NCBI GenBank assembly: GCA_033762315.1
Contig: JANRLS010000276.1
Coordinates: forward strand, 73,784 to 137,783
Reading direction: 5' to 3'
Length of the DNA stretch: 64,000 nucleotides
Origin: CAYLLN01 sp033762315
GTDB taxonomy: Bacteria; Planctomycetota; Planctomycetia; Pirellulales; Pirellulaceae
Part shown: piece after piece, positions 27,804 to 35,325 of the stretch
Layout of the letters: every line of letters begins with the position of its first letter
How positions within the stretch are numbered: the first letter of the stretch is position 1
Notes under the pieces: model-generated
Databases searched by the model: none
What the model was told of the DNA's origin: nothing
The model's input: only the letters and a program-made list of their open reading frames with translations
Program-made: the position numbers and the translations under genes

Positions 27804-29009
27804 TTAGCCAGCGATTTCGGCGACGAATAGCTGCGTGAATTCGCCGCTATTCACGTTGAAATAAAGCCGGCGGCCATCGGCACTGAAAACGGGATGCGGG
27901 TGGTTCTTGCGCCACGATTTGGCCCCCTGGCTATTGTCAAACCGATGCAGCACCTGGAAATGGTCGCCGCGCGTGTCGCACACAATCACCCCCCACTGAT
28001 TAGGCGTGGGATCGAGGTCGCCCAAGTAGCCATCCTGGGCCTGCAGCTTGCCGTCGGGGCTGATCGAAGGATGACACCCGCGGAGGGTCGGCAGGTTCGC
28101 GATTTTTTTGTAACTGCCGTCCGCCGTGTCGAACAGCAGGTTCCCCATTTCGCTAATCCGCTGCGAATCGGGATGCCAGGCCGGATGCCCCCACTTGCCG
28201 CGGAAAAATACGAGTCGCTGCTTGTCGAGATCGTAGGCGAAAATCCCCTGCCGGTGGCTGGCGGCTTTGGATTGGTAGTTGTCTCCCCCCGCGCCGGCGG
28301 CAATTTTGAAAAAGACCTTCCGCCCGTCGGGGCTGATGACGGGGAAGAAAATCGAGATCGGCTTGCCGGAAAATTCCTCGGCGATCCAAGCGGGTTGGAA
28401 TTTCTCGACCTCTGCGGCCGTCGCGATTTTGCGTAGCTCCCCCGTTTCGGCATGCACGAACTCCAGGTCGCGATGAACCCTCGGATTCCAGTGGCAGCCA
28501 TAAATGGGCAACTGCTCCCCCGTTGGTTCGCCAAAGCCCAGTTGATGGTCCCGAGCCAGAATCCGCTCTTTCCCAGTATCCAGATCAACGACCGCGATCA
28601 GCCACTGGCCATCGCGCATGTCGTGAAAGGCGACCCGCCGGCCGCCGGAAATCCACTGCTGACAGGCGGCCCGGTGGGCGTCTTCGGTGTGGACGCCACG
28701 GGCGACGATCCTTTCCGCCCCCGTTTGCCGGTCCTGCACCACAATATCGCCCACCTGCCCGTTGGCCGCCGTCGAAACATAGAACAGCACCGACTTGCCG
28801 TCCGGGCTTTCCGGGCTTTTTACGTAGTAGCTATGAATCGAATGCCTGCCCGCCGCACTGCTGACCGGGCGGATTTTGACGTTGGACCGCCAGGGAGCGA
28901 GGGGATCGGAGGTTACCGGCACGTCGGCGGCCCGCAATGCACCTGTGAGCGGGAATGTCCCTAAAATCACCAGTGCTTGGCGGCGCGAGAGATGAAGAAC
29001 TGATTGCAT
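27804..29009 (-). CDS. Exported beta-propeller protein, oligogalacturonate-lyase-like
   Basis: A 401-residue protein with a Tat-type N-terminus (S8-R9-R10-Q-A-L and a hydrophobic stretch). I chose the start at 29009 because a longer frame would extend 27 residues into poorly conserved sequence and overlap the divergent gene. Repeated blade-like motifs appear: SPDGKSVLFY, SGGRRVAFHDMRDG, ISPDGRKVFFK, HPDSQRISEMG, SISPDGKLQAQDG and FSADGRRLYFN. These resemble the seven-bladed propeller of oligogalacturonate lyase and TolB/WD40-like proteins. Whether the lyase catalytic residues are present cannot be checked by eye. It is probably periplasmic, perhaps acting on uronate-containing glycans, in line with the rest of the window. 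Confidence 0.72.
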   Translation of the reverse strand: MQSVLHLSRRQALVILGTFPLTGALRAADVPVTSDPLAPWRSNVKIRPVSSAAGRHSIHSYYVKSPESPDGKSVLFYVSTAANGQVGDIVVQDRQTGAERIVARGVHTEDAHRAACQQWISGGRRVAFHDMRDGQWLIAVVDLDTGKERILARDHQLGFGEPTGEQLPIYGCHWNPRVHRDLEFVHAETGELRKIATAAEVEKFQPAWIAEEFSGKPISIFFPVISPDGRKVFFKIAAGAGGDNYQSKAASHRQGIFAYDLDKQRLVFFRGKWGHPAWHPDSQRISEMGNLLFDTADGSYKKIANLPTLRGCHPSISPDGKLQAQDGYLGDLDPTPNQWGVIVCDTRGDHFQVLHRFDNSQGAKSWRKNHPHPVFSADGRRLYFNVNSGEFTQLFVAEIAG

Positions 29010-29081
29010 GGAGGCTAAACTGCTGGGGATCGCTGCGTATGGGAAAGTAGGATCGGGTCCCGAAATTCCAAACAGTGGATT

Positions 29082-29978
29082 ATGTCCCAACCAGAGTCAC
29101 TTTCGCAAACGGAACAGGCCAGGAGTGACCATTGGCCCATGAATCGACTCGCAGTAATTGTTGGGGCTCTCGCTTTCTGCTTCGCCATGTTTAATTTTCT
29201 TTTGGTCCCGTTTTGGAGTGAGACTCCGACAAAATTCAGAGCGTTTCCGAAAGCAATCGCTTTTGGAGTCATACCAGCCGAGATCGCTTTGCTGGCAATT
29301 TGGCAGGTTTTCGGTAGCCAGTCGTTCCCGCGCCGCTGTTTACTTCAATTGGGAGCCCTGCTGCTACTTGGGGCTAGCTGGTACGCCGGGTATTGGTTGA
29401 CCTATGGAACCGACGGATTCCCTGTTGACTCGATGGAGTTCATTCGTCTGCTTAGTGGGGCCGCAATGCCTGTTAGTCTGGCAACGCAGGTGCCGCTGTG
29501 GCCACTGCGAACGCACCTGGGATGGCGAATCGAAGGCAAGTGTAGTGTTGCCTCATCCGAAGGCAGGTCGCTGTCAATCGGCGATATTCTGGGTGGAACC
29601 GTCATCACGGCTATCGCGATATCCACGATTCGTTTTTCGGCAACAGATTCTTCGCCAGTCGATTGGCCTCGTTGGGGCATGGGTTTGGCAAGTGTTGCGG
29701 GAATCAGTTTACTGTCAACGCCCGTGGGGTTGATTCTTCTTCTGCGTCCACGGCTGGACAGCATGGCGGGAGCATTACTGTCGTTCGTGTACGCCGGCGT
29801 CGCAGGTTGCGCGACGATTCTGGTAATGGTTGTTCAGAACGAGGGTCGGCCAGTCGGGTCGGAGGCCGTCATCGTGACAATGCTCGTGATCTTTAGCTAC
29901 ACCGCGATCTTGGTGGCAACATTGCTTCTCTTTCGTGCCTACGGTTATCGGCTGCGGTGGGCGGCGCGCGAGCGATAG
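29082..29978 (+). CDS. Multi-pass membrane protein, unknown
   Basis: A 298-residue protein with about seven hydrophobic segments (for example LAVIVGALAFCFAMFNFLLV, AIAFGVIPAEIALLAIWQVF, LLQLGALLLLGASWYAGYWL, ILGGTVITAIAI, GMGLASVAGISLLSTPVGLI, ALLSFVYAGVAGCATILVMV, IVTMLVIFSYTAILVATLLL). A second in-frame ATG at 29139 could be the start. Base composition is lower in GC than neighbours, so the gene may have been acquired. It is divergent from the propeller gene and ends 85 bases before the convergent amidohydrolase. No family was recognised; its function is unknown. Confidence 0.62.
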   Translation: MSQPESLSQTEQARSDHWPMNRLAVIVGALAFCFAMFNFLLVPFWSETPTKFRAFPKAIAFGVIPAEIALLAIWQVFGSQSFPRRCLLQLGALLLLGASWYAGYWLTYGTDGFPVDSMEFIRLLSGAAMPVSLATQVPLWPLRTHLGWRIEGKCSVASSEGRSLSIGDILGGTVITAIAISTIRFSATDSSPVDWPRWGMGLASVAGISLLSTPVGLILLLRPRLDSMAGALLSFVYAGVAGCATILVMVVQNEGRPVGSEAVIVTMLVIFSYTAILVATLLLFRAYGYRLRWAARER

Positions 29979-30063
29979 CCAAGTCGGCCTTTTATCGCTG
30001 CACTAGCGATTGAATCGGCGATTACGTAAGTCCAGCTAACCGAATCAATGCGGTGCCAGTCAA

Positions 30064-31653
30064 CTATGGATTCGGCAGGCGGGACGCCTGCCCCACGGCA
30101 TTTGGCCCCACGACGTTGTGCCGCAACGCGCGGCCGGCGAGCTCGTCGGTCGGTTTTTCGTTTTCGACTGCGATCTGGCCGTTGACCAAAACGAGCCTGA
30201 CGCCGCTGGCCCATTGCAGGGGCTTCTCGAACGTGGCGTTATCGCGATAAGTGGCCGGATCGAACACGACCACGTCGGCGAAGTAGCCCGGCTTCAGGTA
30301 GCCGCGCTCGGGCAGGCTCAAAATGTCGGCGGGCAGGCCGCTGGCGCTGCGAATTGCCTGCCCCAGCGGGATGAACTTCCCCTCGATGGCATAGCGGCCG
30401 ATTTTTCGCGGAAAGGTGCCGAACGACCGCGGATGGGGCTGCGTGGGGGCGGTAAGCGACATCGCGCTCCCGTCGCTGGCGGTCGCCACCCAGGGCTCGC
30501 GCATGAAGAGCCGCACCTCGTCCTCGTTCATGCCGAAATTGACAATCGAGCAGCCGCCGCGCTCCATGATCGAGAGGACGACCGCGAGCGGGCTTTGGCC
30601 GGTTTCCTGAGCAATTTTGGCGAGGCTTTTCCCTTGCCAAGCCCGCTGGTCGGCGAAGCTGGCGACGACCACCGCCGCGCCGCCGTCTTTGTCGGCCAGC
30701 GAGCGTTCGATGCGGGCCCGCACCTTCGGCCCCTGCTCGGGATCGTCGAGGGCCGCCTTGAGCTTGGGCCACGAGCGGAGTTCATCGGGAATGAGCGTGG
30801 CCGCCAGCGACGTGCTGCTGGCGATATAGGGATATTGATCGGCGGTCACCCGCTGGCCGGCGGCGCGGGCCTCGTTCAGCTTGGCGATGCCATCGCGGGC
30901 GAGCCCCCAGTTGGGCCGGCCTGTCACTTTGATGTGCGACACATGTACCGGCAGCTTGGCTTTACGCCCGATGGCCAGGATTTCGTCGAACGATTCGAGC
31001 AGTTGGTTCCCCTCGTTGCGAACGTGCGAGGCATAGATGCCACCGTGCTGGCCAATTACTTCGGCCAGGGAAACGAGCTCGTCGGTTTGCGAAAACGACC
31101 CGGGCGTATAGATCAGCCCCGTCGCCATGCCCCAGGCGCCGTCCTGCATGCCGGCGGCGGCTAAATCCCGCATTTTGTCGAGCTCGTCCGGCGTCGGCGG
31201 GCGATTGGCGTCGTCCATCACCTTTTGCCGCAGGCTGCCGTGCGGCACCAAATGCAGCACGTTCGTGCCGGCCCCCTGCTCTTCGATTTTCGCGAGATAT
31301 GCCGCGACATCGACCGGCCCAAAGCCGCAATTGCCAGTGACGATGCTGGTCACTCCTTGCAGCAGGTAGTTGGCGTTCTGCTTGGTTTCGGCCTGGGTGA
31401 TGGGCGTATCGCTGTGGGTATGCAGGTCGATAAAGCCAGGGGCGACGATCAGCCCTTTGACCTCGATGATGTCCGGCGTGCCAGCCAGCTCGAATTTGCC
31501 TATCGCGACGATCCGGTCCCCCTTGATCGCCACGTCGCCGACGACTCCCTCCCCGGTGCCGCCGTCGTAGATCGTGCCGCCGCGCAGCACGATGTCGGCC
31601 TCGATCGGGGCCGCCGCCAAGAGAGTCAGCGCGAGCCAGGAAAGTGCGGGCAT
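30064..31653 (-). CDS. D-aminoacylase / N-acyl-D-amino-acid deacylase family amidohydrolase
   Basis: A 529-residue metal-dependent amidohydrolase; start taken at the ATG at 31653 (a TTG four codons upstream is the alternative). The signal-like N-terminus (MPALSWLALTLLAAAPIEA) suggests export. Metal-binding D76-L-H78-T-H80-S-D is intact, and VTGNC109GFGP carries the Cys that bridges zinc in D-aminoacylases. Further family blocks are TGLIYTPGSF, GGIYASHVRNEG, VHVSHIKVTG and WVATASDGSAMS. The C-terminal barrel end has KPGYFADVVVFDP. The last residues (VGQASRLPNP) come from a short palindromic repeat (30074-30092) overlapping the end of the gene, which may have extended the original C-terminus. 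Substrate is probably an N-acyl-D-amino acid or a related amide. Confidence 0.86.
   Translation of the reverse strand: MPALSWLALTLLAAAPIEADIVLRGGTIYDGGTGEGVVGDVAIKGDRIVAIGKFELAGTPDIIEVKGLIVAPGFIDLHTHSDTPITQAETKQNANYLLQGVTSIVTGNCGFGPVDVAAYLAKIEEQGAGTNVLHLVPHGSLRQKVMDDANRPPTPDELDKMRDLAAAGMQDGAWGMATGLIYTPGSFSQTDELVSLAEVIGQHGGIYASHVRNEGNQLLESFDEILAIGRKAKLPVHVSHIKVTGRPNWGLARDGIAKLNEARAAGQRVTADQYPYIASSTSLAATLIPDELRSWPKLKAALDDPEQGPKVRARIERSLADKDGGAAVVVASFADQRAWQGKSLAKIAQETGQSPLAVVLSIMERGGCSIVNFGMNEDEVRLFMREPWVATASDGSAMSLTAPTQPHPRSFGTFPRKIGRYAIEGKFIPLGQAIRSASGLPADILSLPERGYLKPGYFADVVVFDPATYRDNATFEKPLQWASGVRLVLVNGQIAVENEKPTDELAGRALRHNVVGPNAVGQASRLPNP
30074..30092. repeat. REP-like palindrome, copy 1
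   Basis: A perfect 8-base inverted repeat with a 3-base loop (GGCAGGCG-GGA-CGCCTGCC). Its reverse complement, GTGGGGCAGGCGTCCCGCC with following bases, matches copies at 37521 and 52843, so this is a dispersed element. It overlaps the 3' end of the amidohydrolase gene and supplies the codons of its last residues. The element is probably a small repetitive extragenic palindrome. Confidence 0.7.
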
Positions 31654-31743
31654 GATGTTATCCAAATGGGTGCGGCGAGCGACTCCACTTTCTTATAGCC
31701 GCTGGACGGGGAGCTTTCAAAGAAATGGGAGTGTGCAAAGTAG

Positions 31744-31822
31744 GTCGCCCAGTCCCTTGGGCGACGTGCCTGCCAAATGGACGATGCAATTCGCGAAGCA
31801 ATCCCGCCACGGGCCTGGCGGG
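31744..31822. repeat. Two adjacent palindromic elements
   Basis: Two perfect hairpins lie upstream of the sulfatase gene. The first is GTCGCCCA-GTCCCT-TGGGCGAC (31744-31765) and the second is CCCGCCA-CGGGCC-TGGCGGG (31803-31822). They differ from the GGCAGGCG family at 30074. Both look like dispersed extragenic palindromes. A role as terminators for the amidohydrolase is unlikely because that gene points away; they may instead affect the sulfatase leader. Only one copy of each is seen in the window. Confidence 0.6.
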
Positions 31823-31871
31823 ACTACTTTGGCGGCTTGCCTGGCGCATGGCGGCTAGGCAGAATGTCGGC

Positions 31872-33287
31872 ATGAAAACACAAAATTGCCTGGCGTTTCT
31901 CGCGTCGATCCTATTCCCGGCAGTGGTTGGTACGACCAGCAGCGCTGCCGAAGCCACGCGCCCGCCAAATGTGATCTTGATCCTGATTGATGACATGGGG
32001 TTCACCGACCTATCGTGCGCTGGGAGCACGTTTTACGAGACCCCGCACATCGACCGCCTGGCTGCCAGCGGCATGAGGCTGACGCATGGCTACTCGGCCT
32101 GTACCGTTTGCTCGCCAACGCGGGCGGCGGTGATGACCGGCAAGTATCCGGCCCGGCTGCACATTACCGACTGGATCGAGGGGCATAAGCGGCCGTTCGC
32201 GAAGCTGCAAGTTCCCGATTGGACCCAGCACCTGCCGCTCGAAGAGACGACGCTCGCCGAAGCCTTTCGCTCGGCCGGCTATGCGACGTGCCACATCGGC
32301 AAGTGGCACTTGGGAGGCGAGGAGTTCTGGCCCACTACGCAAGGCTTCGACCGCAACATCGGCGGCAATCACAAGGGGCAGCCGCCGTCGTATTTCTTCC
32401 CCTACGAAACTGCAGCCATCAAACTTCCCGGTTTGAGCGAGGGAAAACCGGGCGAATACTTGACCGACCGCCTGACCGACGAGGCGCTGGCCTTCATCTC
32501 CGCCAGCCGCGATCAGCCGTTCTTCCTCTATATGCCCCACTACACCGTGCATACGCCGCTACAAGCCAAGGCCGATCTCATTGCCAAATACAAAGCCAAG
32601 GCCCAGCCCGACGCGCCGCATAATAACCCCATCTATGCCGCGATGATTGAGAGCCTCGATCAGGGAATCGGTCGCCTCCTCGATCAACTCGATCAACTCA
32701 AGCTGCGAGAGAAAACCGTCGTGGTCTTCACTTCCGACAACGGGGGCCTCTTGCGAAGCACGACCAATCCCCCCGCGCGGGCCGGTAAGGGGTCGGCTTA
32801 TGAAGGGGGCGTGCGCGTGCCGTGGATCGTGTCGTATCCGGGGGCGATTCCCGCCGGCAAAACGAGCGATGAGCCGGTGATAAGCGTTGATCTGTTTCCG
32901 ACGCTCCTCGATCTGGCCGGCCAGAAATCGCCCGCGAAAGTGGACGGGATCAGCCTCGCGCCGCTGCTGCGCGGCAACAAGATTGAAAGAGAAGCCATCT
33001 ACTGGCACTACCTGCACTATCACCCCGGCGGAGCAACGCCCTATAGCGCGATCCGCGCCGGCGATTGGCGGCTGGTCGAATTCTTCGAGGATGGTCGCGT
33101 CGAACTCTATAACCTCAAAGACGACATCAGCGAGCAGCACGACCTGGCCGCTTCGCAGCCGCAAGTTCGCGACCGGCTGCTCGGGCAATTACGAGGCTGG
33201 CGAAAGGACGTCGGCGCTCAGTTGCCGACGCCGAATCCGAACCATGATCCGGCGAAGGATGGCGCGAAAGGGACGAAAAAGGGGTAA
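31872..33287 (+). CDS. Sulfatase, exported
   Basis: A 471-residue sulfatase; ATG at 31872 gives a signal peptide (MKTQNCLAFLASILFPAVVG) ahead of NVILILIDDMGFTDLSC. The signature is C80-S-P-T-R84-A-A-V-M-T-G, with intact nucleophile Cys, and HIGKWHLGG carries the conserved Lys-Trp-His. VVVFTSDNGG and GGVRVPWIVSYPG complete the metal-binding core. The C-terminus ends in a Lys/Gly-rich tail. It is probably periplasmic and hydrolyses sulfate esters on a glycan. It is divergent from the amidohydrolase, with palindromic repeats in between. Substrate unknown. Confidence 0.9.
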   Translation: MKTQNCLAFLASILFPAVVGTTSSAAEATRPPNVILILIDDMGFTDLSCAGSTFYETPHIDRLAASGMRLTHGYSACTVCSPTRAAVMTGKYPARLHITDWIEGHKRPFAKLQVPDWTQHLPLEETTLAEAFRSAGYATCHIGKWHLGGEEFWPTTQGFDRNIGGNHKGQPPSYFFPYETAAIKLPGLSEGKPGEYLTDRLTDEALAFISASRDQPFFLYMPHYTVHTPLQAKADLIAKYKAKAQPDAPHNNPIYAAMIESLDQGIGRLLDQLDQLKLREKTVVVFTSDNGGLLRSTTNPPARAGKGSAYEGGVRVPWIVSYPGAIPAGKTSDEPVISVDLFPTLLDLAGQKSPAKVDGISLAPLLRGNKIEREAIYWHYLHYHPGGATPYSAIRAGDWRLVEFFEDGRVELYNLKDDISEQHDLAASQPQVRDRLLGQLRGWRKDVGAQLPTPNPNHDPAKDGAKGTKKG

Positions 33288-33290
33288 TCG

Positions 33291-33710
33291 CTACGGCCGG
33301 GCGGCGATCTTATCCACCTTGATCGTTCGCAATTCCTTGCGCCGTTCTTTCGGCAAATACTCGCGCTCGACTAATTCGGGGTCGTACTGCGTCCAGGTCT
33401 CGCGCATCGATTGGCCGTGAACCTGGCGGAGTACTTCGCCATCGTGCCACACCGCCATGTAGCCGCCGATTTTCCAATCGCGCTGCGGAAGCTGGGCGGG
33501 ATTTTTCACCAGTCGCCAGGCACGGACCATGTAGCGGCTATGTTCGGCCGACCAGTCGTAGAAGATGACCTGGTCAAACACGAGCCGCCCTTGCTCGTCA
33601 TAAAAATGGTTGACCTCCATGAGGTCCACCTGCTCGCGGGCCACGTCCTCGGTGGGATTGATGCCCAGGGAAACAACGATAGCGCAAAAAGTCGAAAGAG
33701 TGGGACTCAC
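33291..33710 (-). CDS. Hypothetical exported protein
   Basis: A 139-residue protein starting with GTG. A near-perfect Shine-Dalgarno sequence (AAGGAGGTGA) lies 3-4 bases upstream of the start, which fixes the start strongly. The N-terminus (SPTLSTFCAIVVSLG) may be a short signal peptide or membrane anchor. The body has strand-rich segments (FDQVIFYDWSAEHSRYMVRAW, WKIGGYMAVWHDGEVLRQV) with no recognised family. It is convergent with the sulfatase, with a 3-base gap, so the two genes do not share a transcript. The strong ribosome-binding site suggests good expression. Function unknown. Confidence 0.68.
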   Translation of the reverse strand: MSPTLSTFCAIVVSLGINPTEDVAREQVDLMEVNHFYDEQGRLVFDQVIFYDWSAEHSRYMVRAWRLVKNPAQLPQRDWKIGGYMAVWHDGEVLRQVHGQSMRETWTQYDPELVEREYLPKERRKELRTIKVDKIAARP

Positions 33711-34039
33711 CAGTCACCTCCTTGCTGCAAAGGTGAGGACTTCGCGGTGAGACCCCGGGGCTAACGCGTCGTCTTCTAGTATCGGAAGTCCATTGCAGCG
33801 TCAATACAAATTTTTTGTTTCGTGAGACAATCTCACGCACCGAAAGCATGTTTCGCAAACACCATGCCACACATTCGCCGATGGAGCCTTTTCGCCCCAC
33901 AAAACGACATTTTGTCCCCTAGCGGCTGAATAACCGCCGCAAATACTTCGCCTGCGGAGTATCCGGAACTCAAAACTTGACCTGGCCCGGCGGGCGCTAA
34001 AATTGGATAGCCAATTTTTTAAGCAGCCGGAGCCTTCCA
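33711..34039. promoter_or_regulatory. Divergent regulatory region with dyads and a weak promoter
   Basis: This gap separates two divergent genes. CGTGAGA-CAA-TCTCACG at 33821-33837 is a perfect 7-base dyad that could be an operator. TTGACC at 33977 with TAAAAT at 33998 is a possible sigma-70 promoter for the protease, although the 15-base spacer is short. AAAATTGG-ATAG-CCAATTTT (33999-34018) is a perfect 8-base dyad overlapping the proposed -10 element, with two more T following. All are read by eye only; none is proven. Confidence 0.35.
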
Positions 34040-35053
34040 GTGATTAACAGTCAGTCAATTGCCCGTTTCGTGGCCGATTCGAGCCCTCTTTTTGGACCGG
34101 CAAACCCCGCTGGTGGTTCGCGCCCCTCGGCGGGCGATGGCGATTTGCTCGATGCCTACTCGCAGGCGGTGATCGGCGTGGTCCGCCAGGTCGGGCCGGC
34201 AGTCATCTCGGTGATGGGTCGTTCCGACGACCCGCGCGGCGGCCAAGGTTCGGGCTTTCTCATCGCGGCCGATGGCCTCGCCCTCACGAACAGTCACGTT
34301 GTCGGCAGTAGAAAGCGCCTGCGGGCCGCCACCGAAGATGGCGATACCCTCGATGCGGAACTGATCGGCGACGACCCCGCGTGCGACCTCGCACTCCTTC
34401 GCCTCGCCGCCCGCGATTTACCTCAGGCCGAGCTGGGAGACAGCGACGCGCTGCAAGTCGGCCAGCTGGTCATCGCGGTGGGGAATCCATTTGGATTTCG
34501 CTCGACCGTTTCAACCGGCGTGATTTCGGCCCTCGGGCGCTCGATGCGCGGCGAGCAGGGACGGCTCATTGAAAGCATTGTGCAGCACACGGCCCCGCTG
34601 AATCCCGGCAACTCCGGCGGTCCGCTCGTCGATAGCCGCGGTAGGGTGGTCGGCATCAATACGGCGATTATCGCCCAGGCCCAGGGGCTGGGCTTTGCCG
34701 TGCCGGCGACGACCGCCCGCTGGGTCGTCGGCGAATTGCTCGACCACGGCCGGGTGCGGCGGCTGTCGCTGGGAATTACGGCGACCGTGGTCGATTTGCC
34801 GCGGAAGCTCGTCCGCGACCTCGATTTGCTGGCCGATCAGGGGGTCGCCATCGTCGAGACCCTCTCCGGCGGCGCAGCGGCCGTGGCGGGGCTCTTGGCG
34901 GGGGACTTCATCATCAGTGCCGGGGGCCGCCTGATTGCCGGCACCGACGACCTGCATCGCGTCCTTTCCGCCACCGCCGCCGAGCGCGGCGTGCTGCTGC
35001 AAGTCGTTCGCGGCAGCCGGCTGCTGGAGGTGCTTGTCACGCCGAAGTTTTAA
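34040..35053 (+). CDS. HtrA/DegP-like serine protease with one PDZ domain
   Basis: A 337-residue trypsin-fold protease, starting with GTG. The catalytic triad is H86 (TNSHVV), D116 (DPACDLALLRL) and S192 (NPGNSGGPL), all intact. A single PDZ domain follows at about residues 240-337 (GVAIVETLSGGAAAVAGLLAGDFI, short form: LSGGAAAVAGL; then VLLQVVRGSRLLEVLV). Unlike typical DegP/DegS, the N-terminus has no signal peptide or membrane anchor, so as annotated it would stay in the cytoplasm. Cytoplasmic HtrA-type proteases exist, and an upstream start with a signal is not seen. The role is probably protein quality control or proteolytic regulation. The following gene begins about 270 bases downstream. 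Confidence 0.84.
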   Translation: MINSQSIARFVADSSPLFGPANPAGGSRPSAGDGDLLDAYSQAVIGVVRQVGPAVISVMGRSDDPRGGQGSGFLIAADGLALTNSHVVGSRKRLRAATEDGDTLDAELIGDDPACDLALLRLAARDLPQAELGDSDALQVGQLVIAVGNPFGFRSTVSTGVISALGRSMRGEQGRLIESIVQHTAPLNPGNSGGPLVDSRGRVVGINTAIIAQAQGLGFAVPATTARWVVGELLDHGRVRRLSLGITATVVDLPRKLVRDLDLLADQGVAIVETLSGGAAAVAGLLAGDFIISAGGRLIAGTDDLHRVLSATAAERGVLLQVVRGSRLLEVLVTPKF

Positions 35054-35325
35054 GATTCTCGCTGCACGGTTAGCCGCGGGCATACTCGCTCCGGCGACCG
35101 GCGGTGGGACCTCGATGGACATCGCTTTGGGTGGGGCTTCGCGGAAAGACGCCTTTCGGATTCGCGCGGTTGCCACGGGGCACCTCGCCAGCCCATTTTG
35201 GCCGCCCGGCAATTCGTGGCGATGGCGGCAATCCAGTTTGACAGCCCCCGTTTGGCCGCGTTACACTCAGGAGATTCGGACCGGGGGTTCTCGCTCCAAC
35301 TATCAACCCACAAGGGACTTACGAC

